DNA of 64,000 nucleotides from Prostheceraeus crozeri (Eukaryota; Platyhelminthes; Polycladida; Euryleptidae): NCBI GenBank assembly GCA_907163375.1, contig CAJQUW010010404.1, positions 62,001 through 126,000 of the forward strand. Direction: 5' to 3'. Under the pieces are notes generated by a model. That model searched no databases. It was not told the origin of the DNA and was given only the letters and a program-made list of their open reading frames with translations. Position 1 is the first letter of the stretch. Every line of letters begins with the position of its first letter. Of the stretch, positions 41,110 through 51,438 are shown in pieces. The translations under genes were made by a program, and so were the position numbers.

Positions 41110-42065
41110 ATCCAAATCTGGTCTTAGTTTTCTCGTCCAATGCTTCGTTCGCCCACTGGAGCCCAAAACACAAGACTCAACCTCTGACGGCTCTCTAACA
41201 TGGTCAAAAGTCTCAATGTCGCTCTCAAGCCTCAGCAAAGGAAGATAGGGTCAAACTGTGCTTTCCAATCAATTTGTGGCACTCTTAGCTTTCAAACGAG
41301 CTATTGCACGACTCTCTACCATTTCTAGAACCAAAGTTGGAAGATCGCTGCCGAAGGGGGGGTTGAAGTTCTTCGTTCTTTGGCCTACGACTTTGAAAAC
41401 AAGTCCCCTAGATCCAAAATTGGCCAAAAAGTCCAAATCAGCCGTCCATTTTCACGTACGAGGCTTCATTTAGCCGCTACAGCCAGTTTCTCACTCAAAG
41501 ACCCTCTGACGGCGCTCTAACATGGCCAAAAGTCTCAATGTCACTCTCAAGCCTCAGCAAAGGAAGATAGGGCCAAACTGTGCCTTCCAATAAATTTGTG
41601 GCACTCTTAGCTTTCAAACGAGCTATTGCACGACTCTCTACGATCTCTAGAACCAAAGTTGGAAGAACGCTGCCGAGGGGGGATCGAAGTTCTTCATTTT
41701 TAGCCCTATGACGATGAAAACAACTCTCCTAAGCCCAAAATTGGTCACAAAGTCCAAATCGGACGTCCATTTTTACGTACGAGGCTTCGTTTAGCCGCTA
41801 CAGCCAGTTTCTCACTCAAAAACACGCAAAAACACAGCTAGACCACACCTACACCCAAGAAACACAACATGTCGACGCAGAATTTCATCAGGAAACCAAA
41901 TCTAAACACAAAATAACCCTACACACCAAAAGCAAAGACCGGCGCCCAAGAACAACCACGACGATCGACCAAGACACACCCGGCCGGTCAACCCAGAGCC
42001 ACACCAACCCAAGTCGCGCTCCAGAGAGGGGGTGCTGTGCGCAGTTGGGAGGATTCCTTACTACT
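41110..42065 (-). repeat. Element A right ITR with internal tandem duplication
   Basis: Reverse complement of the left ITR. A module of about 330 bp (core at about 41285 and again at about 41620) is present twice. It ends CCTTACTACT at 42065, followed by the TSD GACGTG. Confidence 0.9.
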
Positions 42066-42700
42066 GACGTGAGGAAAAGTGATAGGAGTAAATATCCACC
42101 AGCAACTCTGAAAGAGCTTGGCGCCATGATTTAGTACAATTTCAATCATGCTCCCTATGACTCGGACTTTTACCTATTCAAAGATCATGAGTTTGCTAGC
42201 TCTCGATCAGTTTTGGATACAGAAATGAAATTAGCGGCTGAAGGAAGTTTGTAAAACCTAACAAAAGAGCTGAAAGCATTGGCATCGAAGCAGAAGAATT
42301 ATGGAAAAAGGGTGTACTTGGAAAGTCTAAATTCTCCCAAAAATAGTTCTCGTAGGGTATTCACAGCATTCAGAAAGCGACGAAAAATTTGTTTTGTGTC
42401 TCATCTTTGATTGAGAACTATGTAACGAATACTAGCTTGAGACACGCGGCTAAAAGCAAGCTTGCATCAGCTGGAATCCCTGATGAAATTGCAAGAAAAA
42501 AGACAGGTCGAATATGTGACTCTGCTGATTCTGCATAGAAAACTACGTAAACTATTCGAGAAGCGAATGAGTAATGCAATTTACTGCAAATATGATTCGT
42601 CGGGGGGAAAAGGTTAGGATTAGGCATGAAACTCAGAGTGATGCAAGATTATGCTTTCAAAATTGCTCTGTAAATATCACGATAAAGGAGTTGAAACATC
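42066..42700 (+). pseudogene. Crypton-like tyrosine recombinase, C-terminal part
   Basis: Resumes the gene cut at 16184: YPPATLKELGA, FKDHEFASSRSVLDTEMKLA, LWKKGVLGKSKF, then TNTSLRHAASK and ASAGIPDEIARKKTGRICDS after frame changes. The SLR-x-AA...GIP-x-x-I-x-KTG pattern resembles the C-terminal catalytic region of tyrosine recombinases of Crypton/DUF3504 type (R of box II, TGH-like TGR). Many stops; inactive. Confidence 0.55.
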
Positions 42701-43530
42701 CAGATGCAAAATTGTAGAGTGTTGAAAATTTTTCTCATGTTACATGTGCATGTTTTCCTCATATTATGGCGGTGCAAGCACTGGCACTTACACTGAGTTA
42801 AGTACTTACACTGGTGTAAGTACTCGTTTCAATACAGTGATATCGTAAAGCATAGTATTTTCTTAAAAAGTAAAGGTACTTCAAAAGACATTCGGAGATT
42901 TCGTTGACACTGCTTTAAATGCAGATATTAAGGTGTATTCTCATTTCTCAACTGAGGATGCAGCTCAATCTTTAATTATTCCTTTTACATTGTGTTTGCA
43001 GAAAGCAGGATTTATTAATTATTGCAGGCGCACTAACATAGGCGATTAAACAGCAGTGTGTTTAAAGTAATATTCATTGAATGTCCGTCGAAATTTCACT
43101 AACTGGCTAGTTGCAATCTCATTATTGTAAATAACTTCAGTCTGCTGCATATTCCAATTTCCCTTGATTCTGTTGACAGGAAGAGGAACCGAATAGAACT
43201 TGGCAGACACGCAGATTCGTAGTAGTAATAGGGCGTACATTATTCTGCAGGCGTCTGAGTTTCGGCTGGTTCCCTGTAGAAACTCGTGCTGGTAGCCGGA
43301 CAATAATCTGGCGATGCCCTCACCTGTCCATTCCCGTTGATACTTCCGAAACGTCCCAAATATTGCCATAGAGTCAATAAATATTCTTCATTTGATGAAT
43401 CAATCAGCATTGTAAAATTTAGGATAACAATGTAAATAAGTATGGCGAACCATAACATCGATTTGAAATATTCAGTCACCTCTTTACCATGTTTCATTTT
43501 AATTTTGATATTTCTAAGTCTCAATAATTA
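42700..43530. other. No gene recognised
   Basis: Only short frames (43046-43369, 43240-43524 on the minus strand) without recognisable motifs. No repeats shared with other parts of the window. Confidence 0.45.
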
Positions 43531-43531
43531 A

Positions 43532-44017
43532 ATGTTTTGTTTTGTATGTACGTACGTATATCATCATCATCTGCTTTCAGCATTTCAATCAGAATTAGAA
43601 TGGGTGCAGGAGAATCTGAACACACTCAATGGAGATATTTTCCTCGTCTCTAGAAATTTCAGTAATTTAGAAAATATTCAGGACGACTTGTTAATTTTGC
43701 AACAATATTTCGATTTGACTGATGACGGTGAAATTCAGAAGGAGGATTTGGTATTTCCAAGTTTGACGTCAAAGATCGTTAACACTGTCAGTGCTGACCA
43801 CACTGTTTATTCGAGCATCAAATGGGGAACTGGAAAAGGCATTTGCAAACAAATACCTGAACATGTCGACTACCTTCATGAATTTACAACCCATTTAAAT
43901 TCACAGATTTCAGGAGTGATTGAGTTAAAGCTTCTCAATAGGAAAACTTATCGCTTCAAGCCACCATTGAATAGTAAGTTTGTGATGCATGGATGTATTG
44001 CATGCTACCGTAACTAA
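43532..44017 (+). CDS. Hypothetical protein (161 aa), part of an inverted repeat family
   Basis: The frame includes NFSNLENIQDDLLILQQYFD and PEHVDYLHEFTTHLNSQISG. Downstream, 44018-44100 (YNCTRGRMTFSVGELRRAV in another frame) matches 60530-60610 in inverted orientation. It may be a fragment of a multi-copy gene or transposon. Family unknown. Confidence 0.35.
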   Translation: MFCFVCTYVYHHHLLSAFQSELEWVQENLNTLNGDIFLVSRNFSNLENIQDDLLILQQYFDLTDDGEIQKEDLVFPSLTSKIVNTVSADHTVYSSIKWGTGKGICKQIPEHVDYLHEFTTHLNSQISGVIELKLLNRKTYRFKPPLNSKFVMHGCIACYRN

Positions 44018-44119
44018 GGAGATCTATATATCTATAATTGTACAAGAGGCAGAATGACGTTTTCTGTGGGAGAGCTTCGAAGGGCTGTTACAGAGATAGG
44101 AGCATATGATAACACTGAA

Positions 44120-45194
44120 TGAATTATCAATATTTTGCAAGTTTTCTCGAATTTTTGTGTGACCTCTGAATTATCTGCTCTCTTTCACTGTCATTGAATC
44201 GAATGTGAAGATCGGGAGATATTTCATTCAAAATTTTTCTCATTCGAAAATAGGGAACCAGTGAATTCCGCAAAAATTCAGAAATTCCGCAGCGACTACT
44301 TTTTCTGTGAATACGTTGGGCACTTAAGGCAAATTTCTTCGTTGGATGCTCGATGGAAAACATGCCAAAAAAGTCAAAACAGCTATTTTGACAACACGTT
44401 TTGTATCCTCTTGCAATTGACAATGTCTCACTATGCACGTGCGATTTTGCGTTTACACCCTAAGAATATCAGAGTCAATTTTTGTGACATTCTGTGATCC
44501 GATTGTTGCATTATGTTCTTCATCAGATATTTCGGATGAAAGAGAAGGTATAATTAAACATCCGTTGGATGCCTAATTTTCCACGATGAATTCGGATCAC
44601 AAGGAAGATTTTCATATCATAATATTTATAATTTCCGAGTTGTGGCATGGCAATCACATTCAAAGCTTTCTCTCGTCCCCACATTCTGAAATAACTTTTA
44701 TCAAAGCTATCAGTTGAGTGTAAGAATTCAGCCTTCAAGATAAAAAACAGTCATTAGTCTTGCTGTTGAAGACTTTACTCCAATCAAGTGACTTACTATG
44801 AGAAAGGATTGCCCCGGCTGACTTGATCGTCTTCCGAATACCTCTATGGGAAAGCCCGATCAGATCGTTTTCACACAAACGTATTGAATGTCTCGTCGAA
44901 TATGATTACCCAATCTTTTCACATGTCATGCAACTCAGAGGAGATGACAAGCATCTCACGAACGTCATCGGTAGACCCAAACCCAGAGAGATCAAATCTT
45001 TTTTTCAAACTATCGGGATGCGGAAGATGTAGGTGTTGTCTTTCTGTTGAATGCCTTGCACGATAACAAGAAATAACTGAGTTGCAATCGTCATAGCAGA
45101 AGAATATCGATTACTATTGAATGACAAATTTGATAACTGTGAATTAGGATATACATTTGATCAATTTGGAGGTTCTTATGCTGAAGAGCAATAT
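44120..45194. other. No gene recognised
   Basis: AT-rich DNA with short overlapping frames on both strands. Left flank of element B. Confidence 0.45.
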
Positions 45195-45200
45195 GCTTAG

Positions 45201-45850
45201 AGTAGCAAGCCCGTGACAAATTGAAGGCCAAAATGTGCAGCGATGACTCATTCCCCTCCTCCCCTCCTGTCAGACTTCCAACTTGGGTGGGAGTGATTGT
45301 AGAAAGTCGTGCGATAGCTCGTTTGAAAGCTGGGAGTGAGACCAATGCAGTGGAAAGCATCATTTGTGTAAGTCTTCCTTGGTTTAGGTGTGAGAGTGGA
45401 AAGTGACTTGAAAATGTCAGGAATCTCCGAAAACGACAGAGCTGGGAAAGGGCAGGTTTTGGACGTTTTATGATGAGAAAGGCCATATTTCGGGGTGAAG
45501 GAGTGTTCGGATGGACAAACGGAGGCTACGTGCAATTTTACATCGGTAAGGTGATTTCCGGCTCAATCGGAAGAAAAAGTGCTGACCCCCCCCTCTTGTC
45601 AGACTTCCAACTTGGGTGGGAGTGATCGTAGAAAGTCGTGCGATAGCTCATGTGAAAGCTAAGAGTGAGACCAATGCAGTGAAAAGCATCATTTGTGTAA
45701 GTTTTCCTTGGTTTAGAGTGGAAAGTGACTTGAAAATGTCAGGGATCTCCGAAAAACGACAGAGTTAGAATTTTATGAAAATGTCTCTAACTTTTGAACG
45801 CGGCATCGTATGAGAGAACTGAGAACAGATTTGAAATCAGCGTGACATTT
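45201..45850 (+). repeat. Element B left ITR
   Basis: Contains two tandem modules (core at about 45305 and 45635: GTCGTGCGATAGCTCGTTTG or GTCGTGCGATAGCTCATGTG). The first about 400-500 bp match the right ITR at 59280-59773 with indels. Confidence 0.85.
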
Positions 45851-46050
45851 TACACCTGAATTGATGGGTTTTGAGGGTCGTGGGAGTGACATAAACACGC
45901 AAACATTTACATCTTCGATAGCAAACAATCTTTTCTCATGAAAATACGAGACAAACGTTCAACATTAGATAGTGTTTCATTCCAAACGACTGAAAAATCT
46001 TGTTAGAACTGTGTCATTCCATGCTATGTCTCAGATGTGATAGGAAGAAA

Positions 46051-46473
46051 GATGACAGATGCAGTAGAATTTACGAATGAATTTTGTTCATTACGTTTTC
46101 ATCGACAAAATCTTCGAGATGTGATTATGGACTACATCATCTCATTTCATCATGAAAAGGCAGACTTAGAAGTTGCCATCGCCAAAGGTTACTTCGTTTT
46201 CCAACAGCTCATGGACAGTTTGATAAATAAAGATGTGAAAGGTGATTAGTTGCAGAGATCGAATTTGAGAAAGTGACTGATGAACATGCGGGCAAACGTG
46301 TAGTGTTTCATTTTGCATCCTATTCTGCAGAGACGATACATGATCCTAAAGATTTCTATCAGCGACACATGGCGAAAATTTCATCTCGACCAGATTCATT
46401 TCATGAGCATGGATCCAACTTGCTCTTATGTCGCATAAAACACATTCATTTTCAGCTCAATGTGCTAAACTAG
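46051..46473 (+). pseudogene. famX protein, element B copy 1 (frameshifted)
   Basis: MTDAVEFTNEFCSLRFHRQN opens the frame, with LRDVIMDYIISFHHEKADLE next. A frame change near 46247 separates it from VFHFASYSAETIHDPKDFYQ, RHMAKI and IKHIHFQLNVLN. It is collinear with the intact protein at 21681-22097. Confidence 0.65.
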
Positions 46474-46488
46474 ATTTGACTACAAGAT

Positions 46489-46856
46489 TTGGGAAAAGCA
46501 ATCATGAGTCATTTTCTCTTCATCTCATCCTCTTGGCTTGAAAGCGTGTGTGACTTGCTCAAGCCATTCTCCGTCTCAATTTTGTCTGATTTCATCCTGT
46601 TTCCAAATTTCCAAGTGAGTGTCATGACTATGTGGCCTAAACCGTGCCAACATTTTAGAAGAGAAGCGCGGGAGAGTGTGTGGCCGATGATTGTACAAGC
46701 CTATTTTGTTGAACCATCGCCACCACCGCCTCCACCACCTAGACGCTTTACCTTCAAGTCCTTTAAGGAATTGAAACTTAATTCGGGTCCTAAGGCCAAG
46801 ACATTTAATTTATTGGACGATGACGAAGAGTTAGACTTTGGTGATAAGCCTCAAAT
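46489..46856 (+). pseudogene. Pro-rich acidic-tailed protein, split by MITE
   Basis: The frame contains PSPPPPPPPRRFTFKSFKEL and the acidic NLLDDDEELDFGDKPQI. A 1,010-bp MITE interrupts it two codons before the original stop (TGA 47879-47881 beyond the MITE). A histone-type stem-loop follows 12 nt after that stop. No family is recognised. The true start may be downstream of 46489 or spliced. Confidence 0.5.
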
Positions 46857-47866
46857 TAGAGTTCGGTTCGAATATTTGAATATATTCAAGTACCTCTCGT
46901 GGACGAATATTCGAATACGAAAATGAAAATTCGAATATTAACGAATATTCGAATATCAAATGCCATTCGAATACTATACAAAATGACTGAAGTCATAATC
47001 TGATTTTTAGAATAATTAGCCTTGTACGGAAAATACAGTATATCGATACCACGGATATAATATTGAACTTTTATCATTTAGTGTCATCCATTAGACACAT
47101 TTCAGGTGTTGAATTGTAATAAGGACTACATAGAAAAGTTTCTCCTATTCAATTATCCTACCGAGATACCGAAGTGGCGTCATTCGACTTGTGTAATATT
47201 GTGTAATCCAACTGCCAGATTCCTGCTTTATATTAAAATTTAGATCTCCTATTACAATTCTTCAGATGCTATAGTTATGAGACTGGCTGTTGGCATGAGG
47301 TGGATATGTCCTCTAATTAACAGATGAGTGGACAGAAAAACATCCAGCTCTATGGGAACGCGGTAACTGAGTGCTTCACTGCTTTTGGCTATTGAGTTGT
47401 GACAGCATCGAATAGCATCAAACGCGGTAATTCAGTGAAAGCTTCACTCATAGATATGGCTTCACTGCTATTGGCTATTATGAGTTGTGACAGCATGTTA
47501 AGTGGACTTGAGAAAATCCCATTATTCGCAACACAAGTCACTACCTTCTTGACTTCATTCAACGTCATTCAATTAATTTTGCTCATGTTTCTCATATTCA
47601 GACACATAGCTTCGAAGCTTTTTGAAATAAACTAAGCTACAGGTAGGCCTAATTATGAGTTGCAATCCACGTGCATGTATGAAATGATGAAAATAAGTTA
47701 AAGTAAGCTTTTGAGAACAGTTTACATTGAGCCATCATCCTGATCAATAGTCAGGAGTGATGACACACAAATATAGGCTAAATGCAATTTTCCAAATAAT
47801 TCGAATATTCGTTCGTCGAAATGACGAATATTCGAATACCAAATTTCGCACGAATACCGAACACTA
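46857..47866. mobile_element. hAT-like MITE with TTCGAATATTCG ends
   Basis: Tips TAGAGTTCGG and, inverted, TAGTGTTCGG. 8-bp flanks CCTCAAAT (46849-46856) and CTTTAAAT (47867-47874) match in six positions. Both ends carry ATTCGAATATTCG arrays. 8-bp duplications and A/TAG.GTTCGG tips fit hAT elements. No transposase was recognised inside. A truncated copy is at 56187-56345. Confidence 0.7.
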
Positions 47867-47892
47867 CTTTAAATCATGTGAACGCAGCAAAA

Positions 47893-47908
47893 GGTCCTCT
47901 TAAGGGCC
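47893..47908 (+). terminator. Histone-type 3' stem-loop
   Basis: GGTCCT-CTTA-AGGGCC followed by ACC: six pairs including one G-U, 4-nt loop, 12 nt after the stop of the Pro-rich gene. The best match of the series to the histone geometry. Confidence 0.65.
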
Positions 47909-47995
47909 ACCTCTTATGTCACTGCTAAGCTATGGGTTTTCTGTTCTCTGATGATTGTGAATGTACTTAGTGGTATTCTTTCGTTACAGACTGCC

Positions 47996-48663
47996 ATGGC
48001 CATGAATCCTACTCCTACTGCTGCATCACTCAATCCTCATCATCTCGAGCTGTGGAATCCGAAAATTGAAAAGGTAATCCCACCTTCAAACAACAAGTGC
48101 TCTACAACGGTGTTCGACTTTATCTTCAAACGTCGGCGGTATACTTACCAAAAGTGGATACGCAAGTAAATCGCTGCGGTCAAAACCTGAGTATCCCTAT
48201 TGATAATTGGTTGCGTCAACAGCTTGACATTTTGGAAGACGTTGTGAGGCAAAACGCTCTTATTCCCACTGAACTGTTGCAGTTGTGGCCAGAAAAGAAA
48301 ACTTCTTATTATAAACCATTGTATCGCGGCACTCGCTGCTTCATTTTACAAAGCAAGTATTGTAAAGTCACTTCAGGAGTGACAGTTGAACAGTTAGTTG
48401 AAACAGAATTGTCAACGCTAGGTGCAGGCTTTTATTCCTTTCATATTGAGGTGCCTGCTGTTTATGTGGGACCTCATCAATCTGATGGTAATTTGATTTC
48501 TCTCAATTTACGCATTGCCCAAATTCATCATCAAACTGAGTTAACAGGTCTTGATCACATTGAGAAACTCATTGATTCTTGTATCAAAGAGTGTCATGGA
48601 CCTGTCACCAAACATAAACGTCGTCGCGCATCAAAGAAAGATGGTGTCACCACCAAAGAGTAA
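47996..48663 (+). pseudogene. famY protein, element B copy 1
   Basis: An acceptor-like TTCGTTACAG (ends 47989) precedes ATG 47996. A frame change near 48100 leads into the long frame with LSIPIDNWLRQQLDILEDVV, LGAGFYSFHIEVPAVYVGPH and LISLNLRIAQIH, and a basic tail KHKRRRASKK. It aligns over its length with 50352-50987 and 16995-17776. Unknown function; the basic tail may aid nuclear entry. Confidence 0.65.
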
Positions 48664-48829
48664 TCTTAAGTATTCTAATCAGCTAGTTTGTAGTGAATGT
48701 GGAAAACGCGGTCTTGTGCGTTATATTCAATTAAAACATTGTAATCATGTTGTATGCATCTTTTGTTATGTAAAGGACAGACACATGTGCCTTGTAAAGT
48801 TCCTGCTCAATGTATTATCTTGCAATTAA
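48641..48829 (+). CDS. Small zinc-finger protein, element B copy
   Basis: About 62 aa if started at the ATG at 48641, overlapping the famY end. VCSECGKRGLVRYIQLKHCN, HVVCIFC and HMC give the same Cys/His spacing as 17811-17936. It is followed at 48838-48847 by an acceptor-like TTGATATTGTAG and the exonuclease frame. Confidence 0.55.
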   Translation: MVSPPKSNLKYSNQLVCSECGKRGLVRYIQLKHCNHVVCIFCYVKDRHMCLVKFLLNVLSCN

Positions 48830-48847
48830 GTCTCTTTGATATTGTAG

Positions 48848-49415
48848 GCTATCATCTTCATAGACAGTGAGGGGACACCAATACAGGAGTTGACTGCTAT
48901 TGATTGCAATGAGGGAAAGTGATCAAACTGTTGCTAGTGTGTATCATAGATTTGCCTACTGTCCTCCACACAAAGACGAATGGTCACGACGTCATGTGCA
49001 TGGACTTGATCCTTCTCTTTTGATTCATATTGGATTTGTAAATGAAACGTATTTGATAAGTGATTTCAAACGATGGCTGTCAGGTTTTCATATTGTTAAA
49101 ATATTAGGAAATGATTCTGAACGAGAAACAGCAACACTTCAGTTGCACATTCATAATTTATATTTACCATGATGGGTAGATCGTGTAAGACAAGACTATC
49201 ATATGCATTGTGATCAAAAGAAGTTTAGAGATGAAATGATTTTTGATATGGCTGTATGTTTCGGTGAGAGACATCACCTTTACAGACCACCATCACATTG
49301 TAATACTAGAAATAAAACCACCTACATTGCAAAACTCTCTTCACGCTGGCATTTTAGTCTCTATGATGTTCATGAACTGTATCTATATTATTGTCAACAG
49401 CATGGATGTAGATAG
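48848..49415 (+). pseudogene. DEDDh-type exonuclease, element B copy
   Basis: Opens AIIFIDSEGTPIQELTAIDC (Asp-x-Glu motif I), shifts frame near 48912, then DEWSRRHVHGLDPSLL, KILGNDSERE (candidate motif II), LYLP-stop-WVDRVRQDYHMH, and WHFSLYDVHELYLYYCQQHG, whose His-x4-Asp fits motif III. About 190 aa. The order is the same as in element A. DEDDh enzymes degrade DNA or RNA 3' to 5'; a proofreading or end-trimming role for the element is possible. Broken by one frameshift and one stop. Confidence 0.6.
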
Positions 49416-49573
49416 AGCATGTTTTTGCTCCATGCGAATGAGTGATGATCTTTTCATGAATTGTATTTACCACCATCTGATTGCTTTGTGAATTTTGATT
49501 GATGTTGAATAAGCTCACAGTGGAACATGATTGTTATTTCTGTTTTATTCATGGTGGAAGTCATTGAAGTAAT

Positions 49574-50002
49574 ATGAAATCTATAGTCGCAACGTTTATG
49601 ATGACGCATCGTACCTTAAGTAACCACATGTGTCATTTAACTCTTGATCAACAAGGATTCGATGGACTTTTACAAGATTGGAAACTTACATTTAAAATGA
49701 AGATGAATGATATGAAAGTAGTGCTCACTGAACGCCTTCCTCTCTTCAAAAGATTGATAGAGAGTTTTCAACCTCAAGATGTGAAGGGTAGACTCGTTGC
49801 TTATATTGAGTTGAAAGATTCGCAAAAACCACTTCGTTTTGGATCCTATTGCTCAGAATGGATTACTCTTAGTGATCAATTTTATGCGCGACATATGGAG
49901 AAATTATGGAGAAAATGGTAGAGACGATGGAAGGAAATGCCTACGTTGTTAAACATATCATGATTCAACCTGAGTGTGTCTACATCCACGACTTTGTTTG
50001 AT
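49574..50002 (+). pseudogene. famX protein, element B copy 2
   Basis: TFMMTHRTLSNHMCHLTLDQ then FKRLIESFQPQDVKGRLVAY, RFGSYCSEWITLSDQFYARH. A frame change near 49917 leads into a last segment with VKHIMIQPECVYIHDFV that aligns with the end of the intact copy at 21681. Confidence 0.6.
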
Positions 50003-50351
50003 AGTCAACATGTGTAAATGAAACAAGAACTAGTTCAATGAATCATTCGTTTTATTAACTTTTGTCAATGTGGGTGGGCACTAGAGTAAATGAGGCATTC
50101 TGCTTGGTGTTGGAGATGAATAGGTGTCTTTGTACGGTAAAACGGGCGTGTTGTAACATGAGTCATTCTGGTTTGTTGCTTTTAGGTCTTTCTTCACTAA
50201 AGGGGGCGTGTCACTAAAGTCTTTGTGAGGACTAGAACTACGTTGTATATAAATAGGGAACGCTTCCACCCACGAGGTGAAAAGTTCACGTATGATGACT
50301 CTTTGTCATGTAACAAAGACAAGGAAAACGTGAAAAGGGAAACGCATGTAA

Positions 50352-50987
50352 TTGGAGCAAGGTCTGGTTATAAAACGGACGACTGAGCTCATAGCAATCA
50401 TTTCCGTCCTTGCGCTAACCATGCAGTTGCTCGAAGCCATCAACTCCTCTGCTCTCGCACTTGGTACACTGAAGTCCCTTACTTTAGCATCGGGTAAAAA
50501 TGCTTTCAATCAAAAGATAACTCATCACGGAAAAGACGTTGCCATAAAAACACCAAGTCATCGGATGGATTATCTAGAGGTTATCTCAACACAGTATGGA
50601 CTCGCTGTATGTGTACCGTTAGACTATTGGACACGGTTACAATTCAATAGTCTTGAAACATTCCTGAAAGAAAATCTCACCATTCCCAAAGAAATTGTTC
50701 GACACAATGGGAAGCGGCAACAAGTTCCCATCATGGAAAAAAGATACATGTATGTTCATATGGATAGACACTGCCTCATCATCCATGAAAAGGAGGGCAG
50801 CGAATTCGACTTACTCAATTGCAGACCTCTCCCCATTTTGGGAAAAGGATTCTACTCCTTCGAAATTAAAATTCAAACCATCTACATGGGTCCGCGCAGG
50901 GACGGAAGGTTGTTTACGTTGAATCCTTATCTTGTCTCCATGACCTTCAAAAATGATGTCCATGTTGATGATGATCAGCCACAGTAG
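50352..50987 (+). CDS. famY protein, element B copy 2 (211 aa)
   Basis: Longest intact member. A hydrophobic N-terminus (TELIAIISVLALTMQLLEAI) may be untranslated or an intron remnant, since a CATGCAG acceptor-like site ends at about 50425. The core is AVCVPLDYWTRLQFNSLETF, PILGKGFYSFEIKIQTIYMG and LFTLNPYLVSMTFKNDVHVD. A TATAAA-like TTATAAAAC is at 50369. No domain is recognised. Present in two copies in B and one in A. Confidence 0.65.
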   Translation: MEQGLVIKRTTELIAIISVLALTMQLLEAINSSALALGTLKSLTLASGKNAFNQKITHHGKDVAIKTPSHRMDYLEVISTQYGLAVCVPLDYWTRLQFNSLETFLKENLTIPKEIVRHNGKRQQVPIMEKRYMYVHMDRHCLIIHEKEGSEFDLLNCRPLPILGKGFYSFEIKIQTIYMGPRRDGRLFTLNPYLVSMTFKNDVHVDDDQPQ

Positions 50988-51144
50988 CACTCTCCACACA
51001 CTGAGAACGACCATCGGTCTTTATGAGACCAAAGCCTAACGGCCACCTTATCAAGAAAGAATATATACACTCACCATGCCACACATGAACACCACTCTCT
51101 CTCCTTCTTTCTTAGGCATTACACTCTTCACTTAGGTTTGAATC

Positions 51145-51387
51145 ATGATCATGTGGAAATTATCAGCCTGCCTCTATGTGTCATGGAAAAGTCAGTGTGT
51201 TACATTTCATGATACGAAACGTCAACTTCAGATAACTCTAGAAAGCTTTCAACTACGAAGGTTGCATCGCGCCATCATGTCCAACTCTTGTCGTGTGATT
51301 AGTTTAGGAGAAGGCATTGTATTTATTCGCATTCAAGAGATAATTCTACATAATGATCACTGCTACATCGTGATTCCAAAACCCTGA
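51145..51387 (+). CDS. PC4-like small protein, element B copy (80 aa)
   Basis: LYVSWKSQCVTFHDTKRQLQ, then ITLESFQLRRLHRAIMSNSC. It aligns with 28389-28757 through the strand-turn-strand plus ITL..FQL..L..IM helix. Shorter than the A copies. It lies about 50 bp before the TBP-like gene, the same pairing as in A though in the opposite orientation relative to the element. Confidence 0.45.
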   Translation: MIMWKLSACLYVSWKSQCVTFHDTKRQLQITLESFQLRRLHRAIMSNSCRVISLGEGIVFIRIQEIILHNDHCYIVIPKP

Positions 51388-51396
51388 TGGGAAAAG

Positions 51397-51405
51397 TATA
51401 AAAGG
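51397..51405 (+). promoter_or_regulatory. TATA box of the TBP-like gene (B)
   Basis: TATAAAAGG in GGGAAAAGTATAAAAGGGAA, the same context as in element A. Confidence 0.7.
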
Positions 51406-51438
51406 GAAGTTCACTCAACGCTCATGTCTTTTGTGAAT

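Larger units (their letters stand above)
16185..42065. mobile_element. Element A: 25.9-kb Polinton/Maverick-like element, TSD GACGTG
   Basis: The termini are AGTAGTAAGGAATCCT and its near-exact reverse complement, with a perfect 6-bp duplication GACGTG at 16179-16184 and 42066-42071. The paralogous copy at 8045-9577 has the same target with a single GACGTG, which proves insertion. Cargo: packaging ATPase, adenain-like protease, pX-like protein, RING protein, candidate virion proteins, protein-primed PolB, TBP-like, PC4-like and exonuclease genes. Nested later insertions: LTR retrotransposon 18473-21540, piggyBac 24023-26561 and foldback 35236-35866. No integrase gene was recognised. Confidence 0.95.

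Noticed and set aside
45201-45486. Possible coding in the element B ITR (45091-45486 minus, 45221-45406 plus)
   Set aside because: Both overlap the tandem ITR modules on opposite strands and are not kept in the right ITR.
47399-47635. Frame inside the hAT-like MITE
   Set aside because: No transposase motif; the element looks non-coding, and the frame repeats short internal duplicates.
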